From JBDSKH01 sp035495435 (lineage in GTDB: Bacteria; Actinomycetota; Actinomycetes; Actinomycetales; Microbacteriaceae): a stretch of 64,000 nt of DNA. Positions 51,166-63,166 of the stretch are shown here, piece after piece (position 1 is the stretch's first letter; each line of letters opens with the position of its first letter). Location: contig DATJFV010000034.1 of the NCBI GenBank assembly GCA_035495435.1, positions 3,453 through 67,452 of the forward strand. Reading direction: 5' to 3'. Under the pieces are notes generated by a model that searched no databases, was not told the DNA's origin, and worked only from the letters and a program-made list of their open reading frames with translations. The position numbers and the translations under genes are program-made.

Positions 51166-51582
51166 CTACCCCTCGGTCCAGCCGAGGTTGCGCGCCATCT
51201 GTTCCAGTGCCGCCGCGGTGGCCGCCTGCTCGTCGTCGCTGAGTCCGGCGGTGAGTGTGGCGCGCAGGGCGTCGACCATCTCGTCGAGCCGGGCGTGCGC
51301 CGCGGTGCCGCGGTCGGTGATCGTGTAGCTTTCGCCGCCGACGACCCACCCGCTCTCGACCAGTTCGGCGAGTTCATCGGCGGCCGAGATGCCGTCGGCG
51401 TCGGGCGGCAGATCCGACATTGCCGCCTCGAGGTCGGCCGCGGTCGTCGGTCCGTCGGCGAGCACCCCGAGCACCCGGTACTGGGTGCGGGTGACGCCGT
51501 GTTCTTCGAGGGCGCCGGCGAAACTCTCCTCGACGAGCCTGTCGACGAGCGCCAGCCAGTATGCAAGGGGCCGCTCTGCCAT
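51166..51582 (-). CDS. MarR-family transcriptional regulator
   Basis: A 138-residue winged-helix regulator (GVTRTQYRVLGVLADGPTTAADLEAAM; ELVESGWVVGGESYTITDRG with the wing). It is convergent with crtEb, ending 14 bases from it. MarR-type CrtR repressors control carotenoid genes in corynebacteria, so a similar role is possible but unproven here. TACCCT lies 6 bases before the ATG. Confidence 0.85.
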   Translation of the reverse strand: MAERPLAYWLALVDRLVEESFAGALEEHGVTRTQYRVLGVLADGPTTAADLEAAMSDLPPDADGISAADELAELVESGWVVGGESYTITDRGTAAHARLDEMVDALRATLTAGLSDDEQAATAAALEQMARNLGWTEG

Positions 51583-51588
51583 GTCTCG

Positions 51589-51594
51589 AGGGTA
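51589..51594 (-). promoter_or_regulatory. Leaderless -10 element for the MarR gene
   Basis: Minus-strand TACCCT ends 6 bases before the ATG. Confidence 0.5.
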
Positions 51595-51640
51595 CGCGCA
51601 GAGCCCGCGAACCGGGAGGAACGCGGGCGCCCGAGCCCGG

Positions 51641-53335
51641 CTAAGCCGGCAGCGCCCCGAGCCCCAGCAGCACGGCGGCGATCGCGCCGACGGTCGACAG
51701 CCCGGCGATCACGGTGGCGGTGAGGGCGAACCCGCGACCGTGCTCGTTGCGACGCGACACCCGCAGCAGGGCGGTCACGCCGAGCACGAGGCCGATCAGG
51801 CTGAGCGGGATGAGGATCGCCGCGCCGACCACGCCGGCGATGCCGAGGTACACGATCCAGCCGCTCGAGCTGAGCACGACCGAGAGGAACGCCGCCAGCC
51901 CGGCGAGCCCGCTGTCGGCGCGCCCGTCGGCCGGGGTCGGCTCGACGCGGGCATTGCGGACCAGCAGCACGAGCACGAGCCCGGCGGCCAGCACGAGCAC
52001 GATGCCGAGGATGCCCCAGAAGGTGGCGCCGAGCGCCACGATGAACCCGGCCCAGAGCAGCGGCGACAGGAAGCTCGCCGCCCGGCCCGTGGTGGCGTAG
52101 AGGCCGAAGATCTCGCCTTCGCGTCCCGCCGGGGTGACCCGCGCCAGCAGGGAGCGCGCCGCCGCCTGCGCCGGCCCGACGAATGCGCAGAGCACCAGCC
52201 CGCCGATCCAGAACACCGTGGAGCCGGCGTCGTGCAGGAAGAACACCGCCAGCCCCGACACGACGAGCCCGACGAGCGAGGTGACGATCACCGCGCGCGG
52301 CCCGAACCGGTCGTCGAACCGCCCGGAGATGATCGTCGACACCCCGGCGACGAGGTTCGCCGCGATGCCGAACACGACGAGCTCGAGGAACTCGAACCCG
52401 AACACCCGCGCGGCGATCACGGCGCCGAAGGTGAACACTCCGGCGAGCCCGTCACGGAACACGGCGCTGGCCAGCAGGAACCAGAATGTGGGCTTCAGTT
52501 CGCGCTGCAGACGCACCAGGTCGCGCCCGAGGTCGAGGTAACTGGTCAGGAATCCCGAGCGCGCCGCACCCGACAGGGGCACGACATCCGGCACGTTCAC
52601 GAACAGGGGGATGGAGAACAGCAGCGTCCAGATCGCGCAGCCGACGGCGATCACGCGGTAGGGCAGCCCGTCGGCGGTGGAGAGCCCGAACCAGTCGGCC
52701 TGATTCGCCACCACCACGATGACCAGCGCCAGGATGCCGCCGATGTAGCCGAAGCCCCATCCGGTGCCGCTCACCTTGCCCACGGTCTTCGGGGTGGACA
52801 CCGAGACGAGCATCGCGTTGTACTGCACTCCGGCGATCTCGCTGACGACGCTGCCGATCGCGACCAGCGCGACGCCGAGCAGGAAGTAGGCGGGGTCGGC
52901 GCGCACGAAGAAGAGCGCCGCCATCAGCAGCACGAGCATGCCGGTGGCGATGCCGAGCCAGCGCTTGCGGCCACCGCCGGTGTCGGAGCGGCGGCCGATC
53001 ACGGGCGCCAGCAGTCCGATGAACAGGCCGGCGGCTGCGACCCCGAGGCCGAGGGTGCTGGTCAGGCCTGCCACGCCGCGCTCGTACAGGGCCGACCCTT
53101 CGCCCGCGTCGCGCGCGGCCTGCGAGAGGAAGTCGTCGCCGGTGAGGTAGAGCGCCACGAAGATGAAGGTGAGGATGACGGTGTTGAACGGCTGGGTGGC
53201 CCAGTCCCAGAGCGCCCACGAGAACACCTGCTTGCGGGGGACGACTTTGCCCTCCTGCAGATCGAGGCCCAGGACGGGCAGGGCGCCGGTGTTGGCGGTG
53301 GCGGACGGGAGGACCTCGGGGCGCGGGTCGGTCAT
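51641..53335 (-). CDS. MFS transporter (UMF1/Atg22-like) with C-terminal extension
   Basis: A 564-residue MFS protein with about 12 membrane segments. The N-terminal SWALWDWATQPFNTVILTFIFVALYL matches the W-D-x-A motif of the UMF1 family, and RRSDTGGGRKRWLG is the loop 2-3 motif. After about residue 475, two more hydrophobic segments separated by RVSRRNEHGRGFALTAT resemble a DUF4190-type domain, so it is a fusion. The ATG MTDPRPE was chosen since TAGGGT lies 7 bases upstream. Substrate unknown. Confidence 0.85.
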   Translation of the reverse strand: MTDPRPEVLPSATANTGALPVLGLDLQEGKVVPRKQVFSWALWDWATQPFNTVILTFIFVALYLTGDDFLSQAARDAGEGSALYERGVAGLTSTLGLGVAAAGLFIGLLAPVIGRRSDTGGGRKRWLGIATGMLVLLMAALFFVRADPAYFLLGVALVAIGSVVSEIAGVQYNAMLVSVSTPKTVGKVSGTGWGFGYIGGILALVIVVVANQADWFGLSTADGLPYRVIAVGCAIWTLLFSIPLFVNVPDVVPLSGAARSGFLTSYLDLGRDLVRLQRELKPTFWFLLASAVFRDGLAGVFTFGAVIAARVFGFEFLELVVFGIAANLVAGVSTIISGRFDDRFGPRAVIVTSLVGLVVSGLAVFFLHDAGSTVFWIGGLVLCAFVGPAQAAARSLLARVTPAGREGEIFGLYATTGRAASFLSPLLWAGFIVALGATFWGILGIVLVLAAGLVLVLLVRNARVEPTPADGRADSGLAGLAAFLSVVLSSSGWIVYLGIAGVVGAAILIPLSLIGLVLGVTALLRVSRRNEHGRGFALTATVIAGLSTVGAIAAVLLGLGALPA

Positions 53336-53342
53336 GGCCCCG

Positions 53343-53348
53343 ACCCTA
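53343..53348 (-). promoter_or_regulatory. Leaderless -10 element for the MFS gene
   Basis: Minus-strand TAGGGT ends 7 bases before the ATG. Confidence 0.5.
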
Positions 53349-53394
53349 GCGCCCGTGGGTTGCGCGGGGGCGAAGGGCACGAGTGAGCGAGGGG

Positions 53395-53477
53395 CTTGAG
53401 CCGCCCCGGCTCAGCTTTCGCTGAGAACGCTTGACAAAGTTATCCACAGGCCTAAACTTGATACGGCCCGGCTCAAG
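53395..53477 (+). promoter_or_regulatory. dnaK promoter with two HAIR elements and a DnaA box
   Basis: TTGACA (53431-53436) and TAAACT (53453-53458), 16 bases apart, form the promoter. A HAIR element (CTTGAT, spacer, GCTCAAG; 53457-53477) overlaps the -10 and start site. A weaker HAIR (CTTGAGC-N7-GCTCAGC; 53395-53415) lies upstream. HspR, encoded in the operon, should bind them. An exact TTATCCACA DnaA box (53440-53448) lies inside the promoter spacer. Confidence 0.85.
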
Positions 53478-53513
53478 TCGGGTTACCGTACGCATCAAGG
53501 AGCACACCACACC

Positions 53514-55376
<1,863 letters not shown>

Positions 55377-55378
55377 CC

Positions 55379-55999
55379 ATGGCCGACGCGAAGGACAAGG
55401 CTCCGAAGGACGACAGTCCCGACGAGGAGCCGAAGATCACCGACAAGCGCAAGATCGACCCCGAGACGGGCGAGGTCCGCCAATCCGAGGACGATCAGTC
55501 CGAGGCATCCGCCGAGGACCAGCCCGACCCGGAGGGGTTGAGCGACGAGGACCTGGCGATCCTCGACGACGCCGAGCGTGACCTGGTCGCGGAGTACCGC
55601 GACCGGGCCGCCCGGGCGGAGGCGGAGTTGAAGAACTTCCGCACCCGCGTCGAGCGCGACCGTGCCGCCAACCGCGAGGCGGTGATCGCCGAGGTGCTGC
55701 GCAGCATGCTCCCCGCGATCGACGACCTCGACCGGGCGGAGGCGCACGGCGACCTGGTCGACGGCAGTCCGCTGGCTCTGGTCGCGGCGAAGATCCGCGG
55801 CGGCTTCGAGAAGTACGGCCTGAAGAAGGTCGGCGAGAAGGGCGAGACCTTCGACCCGAAGCTGCACGAAGCGATCGTGCAGGTCTACAGCAAGGACGTG
55901 TCGGTGAACACGGTCGCGGATGTGATCGAGACCGGGTACGCACTGGGCGACCGCCTGCTGCGCGCCGCCAAGGTCGCCGTCAGCGTCCCCGAACCGTAG
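55379..55999 (+). CDS. grpE: Nucleotide exchange factor GrpE
   Basis: A 206-residue GrpE that releases ADP from DnaK. A long acidic N-terminus (about 70 residues) precedes the coiled coil (LVAEYRDRAARAEAELKNFRTRVERDR) and the beta domain (FDPKLHEAIVQVYS, VADVIETGYALGDRLLRAAKVAVS). Second gene in the operon, 10 bases before dnaJ. Confidence 0.96.
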   Translation: MADAKDKAPKDDSPDEEPKITDKRKIDPETGEVRQSEDDQSEASAEDQPDPEGLSDEDLAILDDAERDLVAEYRDRAARAEAELKNFRTRVERDRAANREAVIAEVLRSMLPAIDDLDRAEAHGDLVDGSPLALVAAKIRGGFEKYGLKKVGEKGETFDPKLHEAIVQVYSKDVSVNTVADVIETGYALGDRLLRAAKVAVSVPEP

Positions 56000-56009
56000 G
56001 CGAGGGCCG

Positions 56010-56999
56010 ATGGCGAGTCAGGACTGGTTCGACAAGGACTTCTACGCCGTGCTCGGCGTCAAGAAGGACGTGTCCGACGCCGAGCTGAAGAAGACCTACC
56101 GCAAGCTGGCGCGGCAGTACCATCCGGATTCCAATCCGGGGGACGCGAAGGCCGAGGCCCGTTTCAAGGAGATCAGCGAGGCGTACTCGGTGCTCTCGGA
56201 CGCCCAGATGCGGCAGGAGTACGACCAGATCCGTGCGATGGGCTCCGGCGCCCGGTTCACCCCGGGTGCCGGAGGCGGCGCCGGCTTCGAGGACGTCTTC
56301 GGGTCGATGTTCGGCGGCGGCCGCGGCGGCCGCACCAGCTACAGCGCGGGTGGCTTCGAAGACCTGCTCGGCGGGTTGTTCGGTGACGGCAGGGCGGGCG
56401 GCTTCGGCACGGCATCCGGTGGCTACCGCGGCGACGGCGGCCCCACCAAGGGCGCCGACATCAACGCCAAGACCACCCTCGACTTCCTCACCGCGATTCG
56501 CGGCGACACCGTCACGCTCACCATGCAGAGCGGTCGTGAGACCAAGGTGAAGATTCCCGAGGGCGTCGCCGACGGGCAGAAGATCCGCCTCAAGGGCAAA
56601 GGTCAGCCGAGCCACGACGGCGGCCCCGCCGGCGACCTGGTGCTCACGGTCGCGGTGCGCAAGCATCCGGTCTTCGAGCGCGAGGGCCTGAACCTGCGGG
56701 TGGATGTGCCGGTCACCTTCGCCGAGGCGGCTCTCGGGGCGACGATCGAGGTTCCGACGCTCGACGGGGCACCCGTGAAACTGCGGGTGGCGCCCGGAAC
56801 CCCGGGCGGTCGCGTGCTGCGCGTCAAGGGGCGCGGGGTGACCACCAGCAAGGGCACCGGTGACCTGCTCGCCGAGGTCGTCATCGCCGTGCCGAATCAC
56901 CTGCCCGACAAGGCGAAGGACGCGCTCGAGAAGTTCGCGGCGGCGATGCCGGCCGAGAACCCCCGCGACGAGCTGCTGGCACGAGCGAGGGAGTCGTAG
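56010..56999 (+). CDS. dnaJ: J-domain co-chaperone without zinc finger (DnaJ/CbpA-like)
   Basis: A 329-residue J protein. J domain residues about 8-72 with YHPDSNPGD (HPD), then a Gly/Phe-rich region (FGSMFGGGRGG), then C-terminal beta domains (VPVTFAEAALGATIEVPTLDG; GTPGGRVLRVKGRG). There are no cysteines, so the CxxCxGxG zinc domain of classical DnaJ is absent. It stimulates DnaK ATPase. 3 bases before hspR. Confidence 0.94.
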   Translation: MASQDWFDKDFYAVLGVKKDVSDAELKKTYRKLARQYHPDSNPGDAKAEARFKEISEAYSVLSDAQMRQEYDQIRAMGSGARFTPGAGGGAGFEDVFGSMFGGGRGGRTSYSAGGFEDLLGGLFGDGRAGGFGTASGGYRGDGGPTKGADINAKTTLDFLTAIRGDTVTLTMQSGRETKVKIPEGVADGQKIRLKGKGQPSHDGGPAGDLVLTVAVRKHPVFEREGLNLRVDVPVTFAEAALGATIEVPTLDGAPVKLRVAPGTPGGRVLRVKGRGVTTSKGTGDLLAEVVIAVPNHLPDKAKDALEKFAAAMPAENPRDELLARARES

Positions 57000-57002
57000 C
57001 CC

Positions 57003-57428
57003 ATGGCCGACATCGACGAGTTCAGCCCGCTGTTCCCGATCGCGGCGGCGGCCGAGCTGGCGGGCATGCACCCGCAGACGCTGCGCCAGTACGACCGACT
57101 CGGCCTCGTCAGTCCGCGCCGCACCGCCGGCCAGTCGCGACGGTATTCGATGCGGGACGTGGCGCAGTTGCGCGAGATCGCGCGTCTCAGCGCCGAAGGT
57201 CTCAATCTCGAAGGCGTCCGCCGCATCCTCACTCTCGAGGACCAGGTGACCGCCCTGTCGATGCGCGTGCGCGAACTCGAGAGCGCGCTCGCCGAGGAGA
57301 TCCTGAACCGGCCGGGTCGGCGCGTCTTCGCGGCGGGTGCCGAGGGGGATGTCGTGCCGCTTCGGGCGGGGGAGCGCGCCAAAAAGCAGAATCAGGTCGT
57401 CATCTGGCGACCCTTCGGAAGGAACTGA
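57003..57428 (+). CDS. hspR: Heat-shock repressor HspR (MerR family)
   Basis: A 141-residue MerR-type regulator: FPIAAAAELAGMHPQTLRQYDRLGLVSPRRTAGQSRRYSMRDVAQLREI is the winged helix. A helical dimerisation segment (LTLEDQVTALSMRVRELESALAEEIL) and a basic tail follow. HspR with DnaK as co-repressor binds HAIR elements such as those upstream of dnaK (established in Streptomyces). Autoregulation is therefore expected. Confidence 0.95.
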   Translation: MADIDEFSPLFPIAAAAELAGMHPQTLRQYDRLGLVSPRRTAGQSRRYSMRDVAQLREIARLSAEGLNLEGVRRILTLEDQVTALSMRVRELESALAEEILNRPGRRVFAAGAEGDVVPLRAGERAKKQNQVVIWRPFGRN

Positions 57429-57433
57429 GAAGC

Positions 57434-59598
<2,165 letters not shown>

Positions 59599-59608
<10 letters not shown>

Positions 59609-59668
59609 CTTCGGACCGCGCGCTCCGCGCTGGTTTCGATACGCCGCTGCGCGGCTACTCAACCGGCG
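59599..59668. repeat. Interspersed palindromic repeat, copy next to clpB
   Basis: Starts GGTTGAGTAG (59599-59608; contains the clpB stop), ends with the inverted CTACTCAACC (59655-59664). The 38 bp 59631-59668 are identical to 60379-60416. An inner GCCGC/GCGGC stem is present. Same family as the 12.6-kb array. Confidence 0.9.
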
Positions 59669-59677
59669 ATGGCGAGC

Positions 59678-59697
59678 TGCATGCTAATCTGCATGCA
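59678..59697 (+). promoter_or_regulatory. vapB operator/promoter
   Basis: A perfect inverted repeat TGCATGC-TAATCT-GCATGCA. The spacer TAATCT (59685-59690) is a good -10. The right arm includes the A of the vapB ATG. An autoregulatory VapBC operator is inferred. Confidence 0.75.
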
Positions 59698-59981
59698 TGC
59701 CGGTAGCGATCCAGGTTCGCAACGTTCCTGAGGCGACCCGGGACGCCCTCGCCGCCGAGGCGGAAGCGCGCGGCCAGTCCCTCCAGCTGTTCCTGGCCGA
59801 CGTGCTGGAACGCGAGGCGGCATCCGCCCACAATCGCGCCTGGGTGCGCAGCAGGCGCGGCATGGGGCCGGTGGTCACGGGCGGCCCGACGACGCGTGAG
59901 CTGATCGAGGACGGTCATCGCGAACGCGACCGGGCCATCCTCGACGCGGTCGGCCTCGACGACGTCCCCGTCGCCGAGTGA
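59697..59981 (+). CDS. vapB: VapB-type antitoxin (FitA-like ribbon-helix-helix)
   Basis: A 94-residue protein starting MPVAIQVRNVPEATRDALAAEAEARGQSLQLFLADVLEREAAS, a ribbon-helix-helix DNA-binding domain, followed by a flexible, charged toxin-binding tail. It is expected to neutralise VapC and repress the operon. Overlaps vapC by 4 bases. ATG appears leaderless and overlaps the operator. Confidence 0.88.
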   Translation: MPVAIQVRNVPEATRDALAAEAEARGQSLQLFLADVLEREAASAHNRAWVRSRRGMGPVVTGGPTTRELIEDGHRERDRAILDAVGLDDVPVAE

Positions 59982-60370
59982 TCGTCGTCGACACCTCCGC
60001 CTGGGTCGATGTCGCCCTCGGTCGCGCGAACCCCGAGCTGCTGTCGATCCTGGAGGGCGACGGTCATTGGGTGGTGCCCGAGCACTTCCGGCTCGAGGTG
60101 CTGACCGCCGTGCGCGGCGCGTACCGGGGGAACACTCTCGACGCCCTGGGGTACGCTCGCGCCGTGCGCGACCTCGCCGACGCAGCTGTCGACGTGTGGC
60201 CGACCGACCCGCTCATTCCCCGCATCCTGCAACTCACCGAGAGCGCGACCCCCTACGACGCCGCGTTGATCGCGCTCGCCGAGGAGCTGGGCTGCCGCCT
60301 CGTCACCGCGGACGCGAAGCTCTCGCGGGTCCCCGGGATCCGGTGCCCGGTGGTCGGGTTCCCGAGCTAG
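59978..60370 (+). CDS. vapC: VapC toxin (PIN-domain ribonuclease)
   Basis: A 130-residue PIN domain with catalytic acidic residues at VVDTSAWVD (D5), EHFRLEV (E about 37), PYDAALIALAEELG (D about 94) and VTADAKL. VapC toxins cleave tRNA or rRNA; the target is unknown. GTG start. The whole vapBC pair is framed by identical 38-bp repeats. Confidence 0.9.
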   Translation: MIVVDTSAWVDVALGRANPELLSILEGDGHWVVPEHFRLEVLTAVRGAYRGNTLDALGYARAVRDLADAAVDVWPTDPLIPRILQLTESATPYDAALIALAEELGCRLVTADAKLSRVPGIRCPVVGFPS

Positions 60371-60378
60371 CTCGCGGT

Positions 60379-60416
60379 TGGTTTCGATACGCCGCTGCGC
60401 GGCTACTCAACCGGCG
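60379..60416. repeat. Interspersed palindromic repeat, copy after vapC
   Basis: 38 bp identical to 59631-59668, in direct orientation. Its CTACTCAACC end read on the minus strand, GGTTGAGTAG, contains the TGA stop (60409-60407) of the downstream convergent oxidoreductase gene. Confidence 0.9.
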
Positions 60417-61411
60417 CCGGCCAGCGGCGCCAGCACCTCGCGTTCGAACAGCTCGATCCCCGAGCGGTCGTACGCCGCCTCGGGGAAATAGTGGATCGCG
60501 TACCCGAGCCCGAGCTCCCGGCGCTGCTCGAGCTGCGCGCGCACCTGCTCCGGCGTACCCACCAGCGCCTCGCCGCCCGGGTTGCGGTACGGCGCGACCA
60601 GCTTCGCAGCCCCGGCGTCACCGAGAACGGGTGCCACGCGCTCTTCGAGCCGGTCCACTCGGCGCTGCACCTCGACCTCGGTCTCGGCGATGATCGTGTT
60701 GAAGTTGCTGCTGCGCACGATCGCATCGAAGTCGGTGCCGACGCTCGCGCAGTGACCGCGTAGCAGCTCGCTCTTCTGGGCGAACACCTCCGGTCCGCCG
60801 TTGAAGTTCGTGTACCGCGCGTACTGCGCCGCGATCTTCAGCGTCACCTTCTCGCCGCCGCCCGCGACCCACATCGGGATGCCGCCCTCCTGCAGCGGCA
60901 ACGGCCGCACCAGTGCGCCGTCGACCTGGTAGAACTCGCCGTCGAGGGTGGCGGTGCCGGTGGTCCACGCCTGGCGGAAGATCTCCACGCCCTCGCGCAG
61001 CATCCGCAGCCGGGCGGGTGCGTCGGGGAAGCCGTATCCGTACGCACGCCACTCGTGCTCGTACCATCCGGCGCCGATGCCCATCTCGACCCGCCCGCCC
61101 GACACGATGTCGACCGTGGCGGCCACCTTGGCCAGGTACGCGGGGTTGCGGTAGGCCATGCAGGTGCACATCTGACCGAGCCGGATGCGGTGGGTCGAGG
61201 CCGCGAACGCCGCCATCAGCGACCAGGCCTCGTGCACGGCGGCGTCGGTGGGTTCGGGGACCGGGTGGAAGTGGTCGTACACCCAGAGCGACTCCCAGGC
61301 CCCGGCGTCGGCGGCCTGCGCGAGGCCGCTCATCACCTCCCAGTGCTGCTCCGGCTCGATACCGACCAGGTCGTGCCGCCACCCCTGCGGGATGAAGATC
61401 CCGAACCTCAT
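60407..61411 (-). CDS. LLM-class (luciferase-like, probably F420-dependent) oxidoreductase
   Basis: A 334-residue TIM-barrel bacterial-luciferase-family enzyme: MRFGIFIPQGWRHDLVGIEP, ESLWVYDHFHPVPEPTD, IRLGQMCTCMAYRNPAYLAKVAATVDIVSGGRVEMGIGAGWYEHEW. Actinobacterial members often use coenzyme F420, but FMN is not excluded. Substrate unknown. It overlaps the upstream acyl-CoA ligase gene by 4 bases. Its stop codon falls inside the repeat. Confidence 0.9.
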   Translation of the reverse strand: MRFGIFIPQGWRHDLVGIEPEQHWEVMSGLAQAADAGAWESLWVYDHFHPVPEPTDAAVHEAWSLMAAFAASTHRIRLGQMCTCMAYRNPAYLAKVAATVDIVSGGRVEMGIGAGWYEHEWRAYGYGFPDAPARLRMLREGVEIFRQAWTTGTATLDGEFYQVDGALVRPLPLQEGGIPMWVAGGGEKVTLKIAAQYARYTNFNGGPEVFAQKSELLRGHCASVGTDFDAIVRSSNFNTIIAETEVEVQRRVDRLEERVAPVLGDAGAAKLVAPYRNPGGEALVGTPEQVRAQLEQRRELGLGYAIHYFPEAAYDRSGIELFEREVLAPLAGAG

Positions 61412-63144
61412 GCCTGCTCCTCCTCCGCTGCGAGGCGGGCGACGAGGTCGTCGCGCACCTTCTTGCGCAGCACTTTTCCGATCAACGACTTCGGCAGCTC
61501 GTCGGCGAGGTACACCTGCCGCGGCACCTTGTAGGCGGCGAGGTTCGCTTTGCCGTAGGCGCGCAGCGCCGACTCGTCCACCGTCTTGCCGGGCGCTTGC
61601 ACGACGACCGCCACGACATCCTCACCGTTGCGTTCGCTCGGCAGACCGACGATCGCGACGTCCGCGACGCTGTCGAACTGGCGCAGTGTGTCCTCCACCT
61701 CCGACGGGCTGACGTTGAACCCGCCGGTGATCACCAGTTCTTTGATGCGGTCGACGATCTTGACGAAGCCGTCGGCGTCGATCGACACGATGTCGCCGGT
61801 GCGGAACCAGGGGGCACCGCCCGCGGGGTCGGCGGCGAACACCTCCGCGGTCTGCTCGGGCTTCTTCCAGTACCCGCCGAACACCTGGGGGCCGCGCACG
61901 ACCAACTCGCCGGGCTGCCCGGTCTTCACGTCTTTCGTGGGGTCCTCCGGGTCGACAACACGCACCTCGGTGCCGGGCAGCGGCAGCCCCACGGTGCCCG
62001 GTTTGCGGTTCTCGGCCACCGGGTTCGCCATCAGCACCGGGCTCGTCTCGCTGAGGCCGTAGCCTTCGACCAGGTACCCGCCGGTCTGCTTCTCCCACGG
62101 CTCCACCACCGTCTGCGACAGCGGCATCGCACCCGAGATCGAGATGGCGATGCCTTTCAGGCTCACCTTCTTGTCGCGCGCGGCTTTCGTCAGCCGCTCG
62201 TAGATCGGCGGCACCGCGGGCAGGAAGGTCGGCGGGTGCTTTTTGATCACCGGCAGCACCAGGTCGGGGTCGAAGGTCGGGAAGAGCACCAGCCGCGCAC
62301 CCATGCTCATCGCGAACGTCAGACACAGCGTCAGCCCGTACGCGTGGAACATCGGCAGCACCGCGTACACGACGGCGCTGCCGCGCGGAACGTCGGGCAC
62401 CCAGGCGCGGGCCTGCGCCGCGTTGACCGCGAGGTTCAGGTGGGTGAGCGTGGCGCCCTTGGGCACCCCGGTGGTGCCCGACGTGTACTGGATCAGGGCG
62501 ACGTCGTCGACGGTCGGTGCCGGCACGAGCCCGGCGAGCGGGGCCCCGCCGACGAACTTCGCCCACGGGGTCGTGCCCTTGACGGCGGTCGTGAGCGCGT
62601 CGCGGCGACGGCGTACGGATGCCAGGGGCAGCTTCAGCGCGGCGCGCAACCGGGCGGGCATCGCCTCGATCATGTTGACGCTGACGATGTGCTCGGGGCG
62701 CACGTCCTTCGGGAACTCCTGGATGGTGGCCACCACCTTGTCCCACGCGATCACGATTTTCGCCTCGTGGTCCTCGAACTGGTGGCGCAGCTCGCGCGGC
62801 GTGTACAGCGGGTTGTGCTCGACGACGATCGCGCCGAGACGCAGCGCCGCATAGAACGCGACCACGTGCTGGGGGCAGTTGGGCAGCACGAGCGCGACGA
62901 TGTCGCCCTTGCGCACCCCGAACGCGCGCAGCCCCTCGGCGGCACGGGCGATCTGGTCGGCGAGCTCGGCGTAGCTGGTTTCGCGGCCGAAGAACTCCAG
63001 CGCGACGTTGTCGGGCCACTCGGCGGCGCTGTCGGTGATCAGGTCACTGAGGCTGCTCTTGGGCAACTCGATGTCGTCGGGAACCCCGTCGGAGTAGGAC
63101 GAGATCCAGGGGCGGGGCGGGGTGAAGTCGTCGGCTCTGGCCAC
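61408..63144 (-). CDS. Long-chain fatty acid--CoA ligase (AMP-forming)
   Basis: A 578-residue adenylate-forming enzyme: P-loop IQYTSGTTGVPKGATLTHLNL, YLVEGYGLSETSPV, FRTGDIVSIDADGFVKIVDRIKELVITGGFNVSPSEVED, and the C-terminal catalytic lysine in PKSLIGKVLRKKV. It activates fatty acids as CoA thioesters. The GTG start follows a minus-strand TAGGCT by 6 bases, fitting a leaderless promoter. Confidence 0.93.
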   Translation of the reverse strand: MARADDFTPPRPWISSYSDGVPDDIELPKSSLSDLITDSAAEWPDNVALEFFGRETSYAELADQIARAAEGLRAFGVRKGDIVALVLPNCPQHVVAFYAALRLGAIVVEHNPLYTPRELRHQFEDHEAKIVIAWDKVVATIQEFPKDVRPEHIVSVNMIEAMPARLRAALKLPLASVRRRRDALTTAVKGTTPWAKFVGGAPLAGLVPAPTVDDVALIQYTSGTTGVPKGATLTHLNLAVNAAQARAWVPDVPRGSAVVYAVLPMFHAYGLTLCLTFAMSMGARLVLFPTFDPDLVLPVIKKHPPTFLPAVPPIYERLTKAARDKKVSLKGIAISISGAMPLSQTVVEPWEKQTGGYLVEGYGLSETSPVLMANPVAENRKPGTVGLPLPGTEVRVVDPEDPTKDVKTGQPGELVVRGPQVFGGYWKKPEQTAEVFAADPAGGAPWFRTGDIVSIDADGFVKIVDRIKELVITGGFNVSPSEVEDTLRQFDSVADVAIVGLPSERNGEDVVAVVVQAPGKTVDESALRAYGKANLAAYKVPRQVYLADELPKSLIGKVLRKKVRDDLVARLAAEEEQA

Positions 63145-63150
63145 GTCCCG

Positions 63151-63156
63151 AGCCTA
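63151..63156 (-). promoter_or_regulatory. Leaderless -10 element for the acyl-CoA ligase gene
   Basis: Minus-strand TAGGCT ends 6 bases before the GTG at 63144. Confidence 0.5.
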
Positions 63157-63166
63157 CGCGCGACCG

